From: Actinomycetota bacterium | Lineage (GTDB): Bacteria > Actinomycetota > Thermoleophilia > Gaiellales > F1-60-MAGs149 | NCBI GenBank assembly: GCA_026392355.1 | Contig: JAPLCF010000030.1 | Span: 372,001-436,000 of the forward strand | Direction of reading: 5' to 3' | DNA length: 64,000 bases | Shown here: piece by piece, positions 33,187 through 43,900 of the stretch | Layout: each line of letters begins with the position of its first letter | How positions within the stretch are numbered: the stretch's first letter is position 1 | Position numbers and translations under genes: made by a program | Notes under the pieces: model-generated | The model's input: only the letters and a program-made list of their open reading frames with translations | Database searches by the model: none | What the model was told of the DNA's origin: nothing

Positions 33187-33980
33187 CCACACTGGTCGGG
33201 ATCGATGCCGGCGGCACCAAGCTGGCTGCTGGTCGCGTCGATGTCGAAACCGGAGCGGTGACCGACCGCACCGAGCAGCCCACCGATGCGGGTCGCGGCG
33301 GTGCTGCTGTATTGGCCGACATCGCAGCGCTGGCCCGCCAACAAGGCACGGATGCGGCTGGCGTCGGAATCGGGATCCCCGAGATGGTCGATGGTGATGG
33401 ACAGGTGCGCAGTGCCGCCAACTGGGACTGGCGGACACTCGATCTCACCGCGCCGTTCGAGGGATTGCCGCCCGTGCGCATCGTCTCGGACGTCCATGCT
33501 GCGGCACTGGCGGAGGCACGTTTCGGCGCCGGCCGCAGTCAGGCGTCGTTTCTCTACGTGAGCGTTGGCACCGGCATCTCCTCGTCGTTCGTCCTGGAGG
33601 GCGCGCCCTGGCCCGGCCACGACGGACGCGCAATCCTGCTCGGCGCCCCACTGGTCGAAGACCTCGCGAGTGGCCCGGCGATCGCGCACGCCGCAGGAAC
33701 GTCCACGGCGGAAGAGGCCTTCGCCGACCCATCGTGTGACGCCGTCATCGAACACGCCGCCGCCGCCCTTGGACTGGATCTCGCACGAGCGGTCCATCTT
33801 CTTGATCCAGCCGCCGTGGTGCTCGGCGGTGGGCTTGGCCTCAACGACCGCTATCGCGAGCTCGTCTCCGCCGCAATCGAGCGCTGCATCGATCGCACCT
33901 ACACGAACCTGCCCGCGGTCGTCCCCGCCGAACTCGGTGAGAATGCGGGCATCGTGGGCGCAGCACTGAGCGCCTACTAG
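33183..33980 (+). CDS. ROK-like sugar kinase, short form without zinc motif
   Basis: 265 residues from GTG overlapping the bicupin stop. ROK family features: LVGIDAGGTKLAAGRVD (DxGGTK phosphate loop), VSDVHAAALAEARFGAG with the catalytic Asp, VSVGTGISSSFVLEG, LASGPAIAHAAG, and LDPAAVVLGGGLGL. The CxCGxxGC zinc loop normally preceding LASGPAI is deleted, and the protein is about 50 residues shorter than usual. Likely phosphorylates the sugar handled by this operon. Confidence 0.86.
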   Translation: MTTLVGIDAGGTKLAAGRVDVETGAVTDRTEQPTDAGRGGAAVLADIAALARQQGTDAAGVGIGIPEMVDGDGQVRSAANWDWRTLDLTAPFEGLPPVRIVSDVHAAALAEARFGAGRSQASFLYVSVGTGISSSFVLEGAPWPGHDGRAILLGAPLVEDLASGPAIAHAAGTSTAEEAFADPSCDAVIEHAAAALGLDLARAVHLLDPAAVVLGGGLGLNDRYRELVSAAIERCIDRTYTNLPAVVPAELGENAGIVGAALSAY

Positions 33981-34020
33981 CCACCGCAACCGCAATCGTT
34001 GTCCGCACGAAAGGCACACC

Positions 34021-34785
34021 ATGAGCTTCTCCATCGGCATCGACGTCGGCGTCTCCAAGATCAGCGGCGCGCGGGTGAACATCGACACGGGCCGGATCGT
34101 CGATCGGCGCGTGATGGATACGCGGCCGAGCCGCGGCGCAGACGTGCTGCTGGGCGACGTTGTGGGCCTGTCTCGCGGTCTCGGTGCCGACGCGATGGGT
34201 ATCGGGATCGCGCTGCCCGAATCGATCGGAGCCGACAATGCGATTGAGAGCGCCGAGTTCTGGGATTGGCGCGAGGCCGACATGGAGACGGCGTTCGAGG
34301 AGATCAAGCCGGCGTGGCGCTTCGTCACCGACGCGCATGCCGGCGGCGTCGGCGAAGCCAAGCTCGGTGCCGGTCGAGACCGTGACGCCTTCCTCTACGT
34401 GCACGCCGGTCAGAACGTCTCGGCGGTGCTGATGCAGCGCACCCGCCCCGCCGAGAACTCTGCAACGGTCACGCAGGCGCTCAACGCAGCAGAGCTCGAG
34501 GCGACTGCCAGCGGCATCGCCATCGCCCGGGCCGCGGGCACCGTCACCGCGGCGCACGCTATCTCGGACCCGAGCAAGGCAGCCATCATCAGTGCCGCAG
34601 CGACGGCTCTGGCGGGTGCGATCGCCGCGACCAACACGAGCGTGGTCATCATGGGTGGTGTCGTCGGCCTCAACGACGCGTTTCGTGCGCTCGTCGCGGC
34701 AGAGCTTGGAGCCGGTCATGAGGTGGTGCCCGCCGAACTCGGTGCAGACGCCACGCTGATCGGCGCAGCGCTCTCCGCCTTTTAG
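34021..34785 (+). CDS. Degenerate ROK paralogue (probable pseudokinase)
   Basis: 254 residues, alignable with the preceding protein along its length (WDWREADMETAFEEIKPAWR against the paralogue's WDWRTLD segment; closing VVPAELGADATLIGAALSAF). The phosphate loop DxGGTK is DVGVSK, and the second loop VGTGIS is HAGQNVS. The catalytic Asp is kept in VTDAHAGG. Lost ATP-binding glycines suggest it no longer phosphorylates and may act as a regulatory subunit of the kinase. AAAGG lies 7 nt before the ATG. Confidence 0.82.
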   Translation: MSFSIGIDVGVSKISGARVNIDTGRIVDRRVMDTRPSRGADVLLGDVVGLSRGLGADAMGIGIALPESIGADNAIESAEFWDWREADMETAFEEIKPAWRFVTDAHAGGVGEAKLGAGRDRDAFLYVHAGQNVSAVLMQRTRPAENSATVTQALNAAELEATASGIAIARAAGTVTAAHAISDPSKAAIISAAATALAGAIAATNTSVVIMGGVVGLNDAFRALVAAELGAGHEVVPAELGADATLIGAALSAF

Positions 34786-35255
34786 CGCAGTGCCGCCGCG
34801 ATCGCGTCCCAGCCAGCGCCGGCGGGCTCGCCCGCGGCAGTAGCGAGGACTTCGCCCGATCGCCGCACCACGCGGGCCTGCACCTCTGCCGTGCTCGGCG
34901 CGCCGAGCGCCTGCAGCACTGCCCCCACATCTCCATAGACCGTGATGGTGCGCGCGAGGATCGGTGGTTGCGCAATCGACGAGGCCATGCCGCCGTCGAT
35001 GAATCGCCGGACCGGACGCCACTTGCGTCCGAGGCACGGCACCTCAATCACAGCCGTAGCGGCGGTGTCGCCGATGCCGAGCGGCGTTGACGCCACGCCG
35101 AGCTCATCCACGGCACGCGTGATCCAACGATCAACCTGTGCCTGCTGTCCCTGCTTGAACGCGCACAGGACAAGCGTGCGCTCCGCTGGCAGCTCGGCTG
35201 GCAGTTCCACGTGCTCGCCCAGGAGTGACGTGCCGTGGAGCGTCGGGAAGGTCAT
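34782..35255 (-). CDS. Hypothetical protein
   Basis: 157 residues, not recognised. FPTLHGTSLLGEHVELPAEL then RTLVLCAFKQGQQAQVDRW resembles the beginning of thioredoxin-fold proteins, without a CxxC pair; this is a weak impression. The leaderless box TAGGAT with a 6-nt spacer sets the start at 35255. Its stop interlocks with that of the ROK paralogue in TTAG. Confidence 0.7.
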   Translation of the reverse strand: MTFPTLHGTSLLGEHVELPAELPAERTLVLCAFKQGQQAQVDRWITRAVDELGVASTPLGIGDTAATAVIEVPCLGRKWRPVRRFIDGGMASSIAQPPILARTITVYGDVGAVLQALGAPSTAEVQARVVRRSGEVLATAAGEPAGAGWDAIAAALR

Positions 35256-35267
35256 ACCCCGATCCTA
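35253..35267 (-). promoter_or_regulatory. Leaderless promoter: TAGGAT box, 6-nt spacer, ATG
   Basis: Minus strand TAGGAT (35267-35262), spacer CGGGGT, ATG 35255. The box overlaps the 3' end of the gene upstream. Confidence 0.6.
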
Positions 35268-35570
35268 CGCCGGCGCCAACTTTCTTGCGTGCATGTGGAT
35301 CAACTCGAGCGCGCTGCGCTCAACGTCGACCTCAAGGCGGTCGCGCACGTTGCGATGAAAGTCGGCAACGACACTCACATCGGCCCCGTGTGCCGTGCCG
35401 TACACGCCGATGCTGCGGATCACGCGCTGCTCCGCATCGCCGGCAACCATCAGCAGGCGCACAGAGAGATCGTTGTCGGCGACATCATCGGCAAGGCGGA
35501 TGTACTGCCCGAGCAGCGTGTCGTACTCGGCCGGCTTGGGTCGGAGGGTGTACTCAATGACGGTGCTCAT
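35265..35570 (-). CDS. Hypothetical protein, possible alpha/beta (ferredoxin-like) fold
   Basis: 101 residues, not recognised. VIEYTLRPKPAEYDTLLGQY, then LLMVAGDAEQRVIRSIGVYG and DRLEVDVERSALELIHMHAR. AGGAGAC precedes the ATG by about 8 nt, so unlike its neighbour it uses a Shine-Dalgarno. Cytoplasmic; role unknown. Confidence 0.7.
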   Translation of the reverse strand: MSTVIEYTLRPKPAEYDTLLGQYIRLADDVADNDLSVRLLMVAGDAEQRVIRSIGVYGTAHGADVSVVADFHRNVRDRLEVDVERSALELIHMHARKLAPA

Positions 35571-35641
35571 AGGTCGTCTCCTGCGTGGACACGCTCACGC
35601 TATCGACGCGCCTCGCGCCGCCGTTGTGGCGATGTGGACTG

Positions 35642-37783
35642 CTACCTACGGAGAAGCCGCAGGCCGTTCATCGTCACGATGATGGTTGAACCCTCGTGCC
35701 CGAGCACGCCGAGCGGGAGCGGCACCTTGTCGAACAACGTCAGGATCGCGAGCGTGACGATCACGCTCCCGGCAAAGACAAGGTTCTGCCGCACGACACG
35801 ACGCATGCGTCGCGCCAGCTCGATCGCGTACGGCACATCAAGCAGCCGATCGGCCATCAGCACGACATCGGCAGTCTCCAGCGCCTGGTCGGTACCGCGA
35901 CCACCCATCGCGATACCCACGTCGGCCACCGCCAACGCCGGGGCATCGTTGACGCCGTCGCCGACCATGCCGATCTTGCCCTTGCCGGCGAGGAGGCGGA
36001 TACGTTCGACCTTGGCGTCGGGCAGGAGATCGCCAAGCGGCTCGTCGATACCGATGTCCGCAGCCACGCGATTGGCGACCGCCTGACGATCACCCGACAG
36101 CATCGCGGTCTCAATGCCGAGCTCCTTCAGACGACGAATCACCTCGGCCGATTCGGGGCGCAGTTCGTCGGCCACGGCAACCATGCCGATCAGGGCTCCA
36201 TCGCGCACGACGCCAACGATCGTGGCCGTGTCGATGCGGGTACGGAAGTCCTCGAACGGCCCTGCCGTGGCGATGCCGTGTTCCTGCAGAAAGTCGATAT
36301 TGCCAGCCAGCACGCGCTGCCCATCCACCTCGGCGGTGACGCCGCGTCCGACACTCGCCGCGAATGCCTCGCACTCCGGTACCTCGAGCTGACGCTCCGC
36401 TGCCTCGTTGACGATCGCCAAAGCCAGGTGGTGCTCGCTGCGACTCTCGACGGCAGCCGCGATGCGCAACACCTCATCCTCGGTTGTCTCACCGATCGTG
36501 CCAATCTCGACCACCGACGGTCGTCCCTTGGTGAGCGTGCCCGTTTTGTCGAAGGCGATCGTCGTGAGCCCCGCGATGCCCTCCATCGGTCCTGAGCCTT
36601 TGACGAGAATCCCATGACGGGCACCGGCGGCGATCGCAGACAGCATCGTTGCCGGCACCGAGATCACGAGCGCACACGGCGAGGCCACCACGAGCAGCGT
36701 CATCGCCTGCAGGAAGGCCGCAGAGAACGAGTGGCCCAGCAAGAGCAGCACTGCGAGTGCGCCACCGGAGATCCCCAGCACGCCGACGACATAAATCGGC
36801 TGGTAGCGATCGAGCATGCGCTGCGCTGGTGCCCGCTGCTCCCGCGCATCGCGCACGAGATCGATCACCTTGGCGAGCACTGTCTCATTGGCACGACGAT
36901 CGATCCGGATCTCGAGATACCCGTCGAGGTTTACCGACCCAGCCATCACCGCATCGCCTGCATCGCGCGGAACAGGCATGGACTCGCCGGTGATTGCGGA
37001 CTGATCCACCGCAGACCGCCCGTCCGCCACCGTCCCGTCCACGGGTATGCGATCACCCGGACGGACGATGGCGATCATCCCCACGTCGATGTCGTCGATC
37101 GGCAGTGTGCGCTCGGTGCCGTCCGCATCTTTGATCGTCACCGTCTCCGGACGCAGATCCATGAGTGCGCGAATCGAGGCTTCCGTCCGGCCGAGCGCGA
37201 ACTCCTCGAGCACGTTGCCGAGCGAGAACAGAAACAGCAGCACAGCGCCCTCCCAGAAGGCCTGGACGGAATACGCACCAGCGGCGGCGATCAGCATCAG
37301 CAGATCGACGTCCAACGAGCCGTGGCGCAGCGAGCCGATCGTGGTCCGCAGCGAGAACCACCCACCGGTGACGAACGCAAGCGCCCAGATCGGCAGCGCG
37401 GCGTCGAAGGAGAATCGCTCAACGATCACACCGATGATCAAGAGCAGCAGCGTGGCGACGACGAAACTAATGGCGATGCGGTTAGGCGCATGCGCAAGGA
37501 GCGAGATCGTGTGGCCGATCCGACGCGGAGCAAACGCGGCCGCAAGGCGCTTGCCCAGCGGCTCCTTCCCCGCCAGCCGCAGGTACGGACTCTCGAGTTG
37601 CAGGCGCAGGAGCTCGGGATTCAACTGCTCGGCGTCGTACGTGACCTCGACGAGTTGGGACGTCCGCCCGGGCGCGACGCCGATCACGTTCGGCACGAGC
37701 ATGGCGCGTCGTTCGATGTCGGAGATATCGACGGGACGCAATCCGCGGTCTGCGCTAAACACCATGATTGCTGGTGCGGCCAC
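35642..37783 (-). CDS. P1B-type metal ATPase, P1B-4-like
   Basis: 713 residues from GTG 37783. Metal-efflux P-type ATPase: TGES in ITGESMPVP, metal-binding SPC in VVASPCALVISVPA, phosphorylated Asp in AFDKTGTLTKG, hinge MVGDGVNDAPAL. The last helix contains GHEGSTIIVTMN; SPC plus HEG(G/S)T marks the P1B-4 group (Co, Fe(II), Zn; CtpD or PfeT type), not ZntA. Residues 10-70 look like an HMA domain that has lost its CxxC. Specificity is inferred from motifs only. Confidence 0.9.
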   Translation of the reverse strand: MAAPAIMVFSADRGLRPVDISDIERRAMLVPNVIGVAPGRTSQLVEVTYDAEQLNPELLRLQLESPYLRLAGKEPLGKRLAAAFAPRRIGHTISLLAHAPNRIAISFVVATLLLLIIGVIVERFSFDAALPIWALAFVTGGWFSLRTTIGSLRHGSLDVDLLMLIAAAGAYSVQAFWEGAVLLFLFSLGNVLEEFALGRTEASIRALMDLRPETVTIKDADGTERTLPIDDIDVGMIAIVRPGDRIPVDGTVADGRSAVDQSAITGESMPVPRDAGDAVMAGSVNLDGYLEIRIDRRANETVLAKVIDLVRDAREQRAPAQRMLDRYQPIYVVGVLGISGGALAVLLLLGHSFSAAFLQAMTLLVVASPCALVISVPATMLSAIAAGARHGILVKGSGPMEGIAGLTTIAFDKTGTLTKGRPSVVEIGTIGETTEDEVLRIAAAVESRSEHHLALAIVNEAAERQLEVPECEAFAASVGRGVTAEVDGQRVLAGNIDFLQEHGIATAGPFEDFRTRIDTATIVGVVRDGALIGMVAVADELRPESAEVIRRLKELGIETAMLSGDRQAVANRVAADIGIDEPLGDLLPDAKVERIRLLAGKGKIGMVGDGVNDAPALAVADVGIAMGGRGTDQALETADVVLMADRLLDVPYAIELARRMRRVVRQNLVFAGSVIVTLAILTLFDKVPLPLGVLGHEGSTIIVTMNGLRLLRR

Positions 37784-37795
37784 CCGTCAAGGATA
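37781..37795 (-). promoter_or_regulatory. Leaderless promoter: TATCCT box, 6-nt spacer, GTG
   Basis: Minus strand TATCCT (37795-37790), spacer TGACGG, GTG 37783. Confidence 0.6.
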
Positions 37796-37810
37796 CGTCG
37801 TGCGGCGCAT

Positions 37811-37851
37811 GTGACACCAACCACGTCACGACGCACGTGTCACGCTAGCGT
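37811..37851. promoter_or_regulatory. Cluster of GTCAC half-sites and a palindrome
   Basis: GTGAC (37811-37815) faces GTCAC (37825-37829); GTGTCAC follows at 37837-37843, overlapping palindrome ACGCTAGCGT (37842-37851). It lies between the metal ATPase and the giant gene and could regulate either. Confidence 0.4.
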
Positions 37852-37933
37852 CATACATAGGCTGTGCGACCTCGGGTATCGTCCATTTCTCTTCAGCCGG
37901 TAATCACTCGGTGAAGATGGGATTGAGGGATCC

Positions 37934-40900
37934 GTGAGCCGTCTTAGAGGTCTACAGCGCGCAGGAGTGGTTTTGCTCGCGTTGGCGACCCTTGCGCTGG
38001 TCGCTGCGGTCGGTACCGCCGGGGCACAAGACACCAGCACGACTGCCACGACGGTGGACCCAGGCGCGACAACTGCCGATGCCGGCGCACTGACGGTGGC
38101 TCCGAGCCCCGCAGCAACGACGGCGGCAACGACACCGGCCCTGACCTCCGAGCAGCCAGCGGCAGCGAGCCGCTCATCCTCCGCGCCCTACGCCTGGATC
38201 GAGGTCAAGCCCATCGGTCGCTCGAACTCCAATGGTCAGTCCAAGTCCAAGTACTTCACGATCGGGCAGGGCCGCACCGGTGTGATCCAGATGGCGATGA
38301 AGTACGACCACACGACGCTGTCCGGTGGCGCCCTCACGACCACCGTGACGTTGCCAACAGGCCTGACCTACATCGGCGTGCAGGCAGATGATCGCGATCA
38401 GGCGCGCATGAACGGTGCGTTCACGTGCACCACCGCCGGGCAGGTCGTGACGTGCACGATGAACAAGAGCCTCGACTCGACCGATGCCGCCGCAGTCCAA
38501 CCAAATCAGGTTGTCGAGCTGTTCCTGATCGTTAAGGCCGCCCCGAACCTTGTCCCGACGCCGCCGAAGAACGTCCCGAACCCGCCTGACCCGAGCGTCG
38601 CACAGCAGATCGCGCTGGGCGATATCACCGCAGCAGTCGCCGTCCCAACCGCCGCTGGCATTCTCAACGCCAGCAGCAAGGTGGGCGCGGAGGCAATCAC
38701 CGGCTTCGTCCAGCCGCTCATGCGCTCCACGATTGATGCCACGGATAGCGTCGGCAACGAGCGTGACTTCGTGATCCGCCTGCGCAACGTTGGCGGCCTG
38801 ACCGCACAGAGCGTCAACGGGAAGCCTTCCCTGATGGTGCAGGGCATCCTCCCCGAGGGCGTGCCGGACGTCGAGTTCACCGTCAAGGGCGATGGTTGGT
38901 CGTGCTCTGACGCCACGGGCGTCACGATCTGCACGTACCGCCGCCCGGTCGAGATCGGCGCGCAGGCCGAGTACCTGTACGTGCACTGGGTCCCCCTGTT
39001 GAAGGAATCCGACCGCCAGGCCAAGCGCATCAAGTGGCAGCTGAGCGGCAAGGTCAACTGGACGACCGTGGCCGATGAGGGAGCCACCCGCAAGCGGGAG
39101 ACGGGCACGACGTGCTTCACGCAGCGCTACAGCTGGAAGTTCCATGTCCTTCAACCCGCGACGATGACGGCGCGCGTCGAAGCCGCTAAGGGCATCGATG
39201 TCGCACAGGGCCGCACCACACACCTGCGCCTGCGCGTGCGCAACACCGGTGATGTCACTGCCACGCACCCCGGGGTGCGTATCGCGCTGCCCAAGGGTGT
39301 CACCCTCAAGAGCAAAACCGCGGGCTGGACCTGCACGCCCAACAGCCTCGGCGCCGAGTGTGTGAATTCGTCGATCTCGGTCGGCGTCGGCAAGTACACA
39401 ACCATCGAGGTTGATGCCAGTACGACAACTGCGACGCCCGCGGTGCACGGCAAGATCACGACGACGCCATACGCCGACAACAGCCGTAAGGACATCTCGC
39501 ACACCGTCCCGTTCGTGATCCAGGACATCGGCGATCCGCGAATCGCACCGACAATCCAATTCAAGAGTGACGGTCGTACGTGGAAAACCTGGAGCGACGG
39601 CGGCCGTACCAAGGTGCAGAAGGACGAGCCCTTCACGTACCGCGTTCAGCTCGTTAACCACGGTGGCGACGCGGTGCCCGCCGGCTCGACGGTGTCGATC
39701 TCACAGAAGATTGGCAGCGGCGTCAAGCTGATCAAGGCCGGCGTCAATGGCGAGGGCACCTGTGCCAGCGGTCACCTGGTCTCGTGCTCCCTGAGCCCGT
39801 CCTCGGCAGTTGCCCCGGGCCAGGTCGTTGGCACGCTCGACGTGACGATCGTCCCGACGCGCGAAACGAAGGATGCGCCCCTCGGGCCCGTCATCGCCAA
39901 GCTCTCCGGCGATCCGGGCGAGGATCGCGTGCCCGTGCGCCTGCGCGTCATCGCCAACGATCGGACGATTGCCATCTCCACCAATGTCCGACAGATCCCG
40001 GACGTCGGCGGCCGCGGCGAGCTCACCATGAGCGCGGCCAACAAGCAGAAGGACGCCGCCATTGACGAGCTCAAGGTGACCACTACCCTGCCGGCCGGCA
40101 TCTCGCTCGTCAGCGCTACAGGGTCGAATTGGGCGTGCTCGCAGAGCGGCCAGAACATCACGTGTGCCTTCGACTCCACGCTCAACAAGCGCACGCGCAC
40201 GCCGAAGGTCACGATGCTCATCGATGCACGCGGGAAGAAGCGTGTAGACGAAACGGTCTGGCGCGCCACCGCCCGCACGGTCTCGACGAAGCACCTTGCC
40301 GTTGGCGTCACCCGCCAGAAGCTGCCGGTTCGCGCGCCAATCACCGTCGTCGCCTCTGCCTCCCCCTCGACGCTCGCCGCCTCCAAGAGCCCGAAGGCAC
40401 TCCGTACCGTGGTCCTGAAGGGCAGCAAGAGCGCGAGCAATGGCGTCTCGCTCGACTACACGTGGGTGCAGCGCTGCACCACGGCTGATGACGTCAAGGC
40501 TTTCGACAAGTGCCCGACGAAGACGCCGACACCCGCAGTCCGCATCGAGCACCCCAATACCGCGACGGCTCGCGCGCTGATCCCGGGCGTCACCGAGCGC
40601 ACGACGTACGTCTTCGAACTGACGGTCACCGATCACAGCAGCACCCTCAGCGAGGTCGTCCGCACCACCGCCGTGCCGCCGCTGAAGCAGAAGCAGGGTG
40701 GCGAGCAGGGCTCCTCCGGCAAGACCAAGGACGCCACTTCCAAGAAGGCCGCGCAGACGGCCGCGCAGAAGGCCGCCGAAGCAGATCGCCGCAAGCGCGA
40801 TAACCAGCGTGCGAGCTCGGCGAAGGGCACGCAGAAGGCCAATGCCAGCAAGGGCAAGGCGGCGCTGAAGGGCGGCCCCAGCGTCACGATCGAAGGCGGC

Positions 40901-43900
40901 TCGCTCCAGAGCGCCGCAGTCAACGCCGAGATCACACTGCGCGCAGTCGTCAAGGGTGGCAGCGGCGAGCGTCGCTACGCCTGGAAGCAGTCTGCCGGCA
41001 GCGCTACAACCCTGTCCGACGCCACGGGCGAGAGCACGAGGGTGCGCCTGCCCGCAACCAAGGGCCTCGTCAGCTACACCGTCACCGTCACGGATAGCGC
41101 GGGCGCGCAAGGCTCGGCACGCGTCACGATCAACGTCGGCAGCGACGCGAAGGCCACCAATACCACGCAGGCGCTTGCCGCCAGCATCGTCGGCGGCCCG
41201 GCGCTCGGTGCCCTTCCCGGCACCAAGGTACTCCTGACTGCGCTGGCGCAAGGCGGAACCGGCAACGTCACCTACAGCTGGGCGCAGACCGCTGGCCCGT
41301 CCGTCTCGCTGTCGGCGAAGGTCGGCTCCACGGCCAGCTTCACGATGCCGAGCACGAGCGAGGGGATCACATTCCGCGTCACCGCGACGGACGCCAAGGG
41401 TACGCGCAGTACCGCCGATGCCACCGTCACCACGCAGGCCACACCGCCGAGTGTCTCTGTCGCCGGCGGTCCGCTCCTGACAGCTGCACCCAGCACGGAG
41501 ACCTCGCTCGAGGTGCGCGTCTCGGGCGGTAACGGGGAGCTGAAGTACAAATGGGCACAGGTCAGCGGCGCGAAGACGCCGATTACCGATGCCACCTCCC
41601 CCGTCGCGAAGATCAAGACCCCCGGCAAGAACGGTCTCCTCGTCTACACGGTCACCGCCACCGATAACACCGGCACGCAAGGCACCGGTACTGTCACCGT
41701 CTCGGTCGGCGCCGCCGCCGGCAAGGCGTACTGCTCGTTCCTCAAGCAGACCAGTAAGGCCTCGGGCAGTGGCACGCTTAACCTGCCGCTCGGCACCGGT
41801 ACGACGGCGACGTTCGGCACCATCACCCCGCCGAGCGCCACGCAACTGAGCGCCTGCTCCGGCGTGAGCACGAAGACAGCGCGGCAATCGACGACGCCGA
41901 GCGACGGTACGCCGTTCTCGGCCTCCAGCTTCACCGTTGGCGGTGTGTCCATCGCGAATGCCGCTGGCTACGTGATGCCCGCCGGTGTCGAGATCACGTC
42001 CGGCACCGTCACCACGCCGGCCAGCTGGCAGCTACCGGCGATTGCGATTGGCACCACCCCGCTCTCGCTCGTCTTCGCCGGCGGCAACAGCGCGAATGCG
42101 GAGCTCAGCGGATCGGTCACTGCCAAGGACTTCCCGTTCCTGACGCTGCCGAGCGGCTGGACCGGCAACACCACGCTGACCTTCACGCCTAGCGGCGCCA
42201 CGACCACCGGCACCGTGGACGCCACCGCCACGAATGGCAGCGGGCTGGTCAACGTGACGGGCTCACTGTCGACGACGGGCACCTTCACCGCGAGCGTCAC
42301 CGCCAACGACATCCTCACCATCGGCTCGACGTCGCTCGATATGAACGGCACCACGAGCAACGCCTCCGGCACCACCGTGTCGTCGATCACGGGCTCTACG
42401 ACGAGCTCCACCGCCCTCGCACCAGGCGTCGCGCTGTCCACACTGAAAGCCAACTGGACGACGGCGACCACTGGCCCGATCCTGACCGGCTCCGCCACGG
42501 TTGCGCTGAGCACTTCCGGCGCCACGCCAACGGCACTCAACGCGACGCTTTCGTACACCGATCCCTCCAACTGGGACGCGACGCTCACGGGTAGCGGCGG
42601 CCCCACGTGGCAACCGCTCAGCGGGCTCAGCATCTCCCCGTCGGACTTCTCGGGCAGCATTGCCCAGGACAACGGCGCCTGGCAGTGGGACGTCATCGCC
42701 AACGTCCCAACGTGGAAGGCTGCGTCGGTACTCACGCTGACCAACACCACCCTCGACCTGTCGAGCTCGTGCACGGTCGTTAAGGGCATCACGTGTCCGC
42801 AGTCGATGGTGTTCTTCAACGTCGACACGACGGCCGTGGTTGATCCGCCGCTCAGCGATCCGATCACGATCTCCGCCGATGCCGTGTTCGGGCTTGGTGG
42901 GACCCCCGCGTTCTCCATGACGGCAACGCTCAGCGGCTCCATCACTGCGATCCCCGGTCTCACCGCGACAATCACGAACGCGACGGTCAGCGTCAACGAC
43001 GTCGAGGGCACGTCGCTGAGCCCGACGATCACGATGCCGCAGGCCTCCCTCGCCCTCCCGAGCGCCTGGCGTCTGCCCAACATCTCGATCTCGAACAACC
43101 CGCTTTCGCTGGTCTTCATCTCCCCGTCGGGCGGCAGTGGCTCGTCGGGTGGTAGCGGCTCGTCCGGCGGCAGCGGCTCGTCGGGCAGCAGCGCCGTGAT
43201 CGCCCAGCTGATCGGCGACATCCCCGTCCCCCAGTTCCCGTTCCTGACGCTTCCCACCGGTTGGAGCGGTAACGCGAACCTTTCGTTCGGCCCCACCGCG
43301 AACGTCTACGGCTCCGCCACGGCGACCGCGAGCGACGGCAGCCATGGCGTGACGGTGAGCGGCACGCTCAACAACAACGGCACCTACAGCGCGTCGGTCT
43401 CAGCCGAGGACATCGTCACGGTTGGCAATGCCTCCGTTGATGTGTCGGGCAACGTCACCAATACGAGCGGCTCCGTCGTCTCGACGGTCACGGGCTCGAT
43501 CGGCTCGCCTGCCACGCTCGCGAGCGGTGTCCAGCTGACGACGCTCAGCGCGACGTGGACGTCGGCGACGACCGGGCCGATCTTCACCGGCAACGCCACC
43601 GTCGCAATCAGCAGCGGCAGCGAGACCCCGACGAACCTCAACGCGGCCTTCAGCTACACCGACACGACCAACTGGGACGTCACGTTGTCGGCGACCGGCG
43701 GCCCCACCTGGCAGCCGCTGCCGGGCCTCAACGTCACGCCGTCCGACTTCTCTGGCTCGATCGGCCAGACCAACGCGGCGTGGAATTGGGATATCAAGGC
43801 CGTCATCCCGTCCTGGACCGTCTCGTCGGTACTCACCCTGAACAACACCACGCTCGACATGGGTAGCTCCTGCACCCTGACGAATCTGGTCTGCCCGAAG

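Noticed and set aside
34021-34785. ROK paralogue considered as a transcriptional repressor
   Set aside because: No N-terminal helix-turn-helix domain; it begins directly at the ATPase fold.
35642-37783. Metal ATPase considered as ZntA/CadA type
   Set aside because: The last helix has HEGST instead of the conserved Asp region, and the N-terminal domain lacks CxxC, favouring P1B-4.
43130-43192. Short regular repeat considered as a CRISPR-like array
   Set aside because: Units are contiguous, in frame, without spacers, and encode a Gly/Ser linker.
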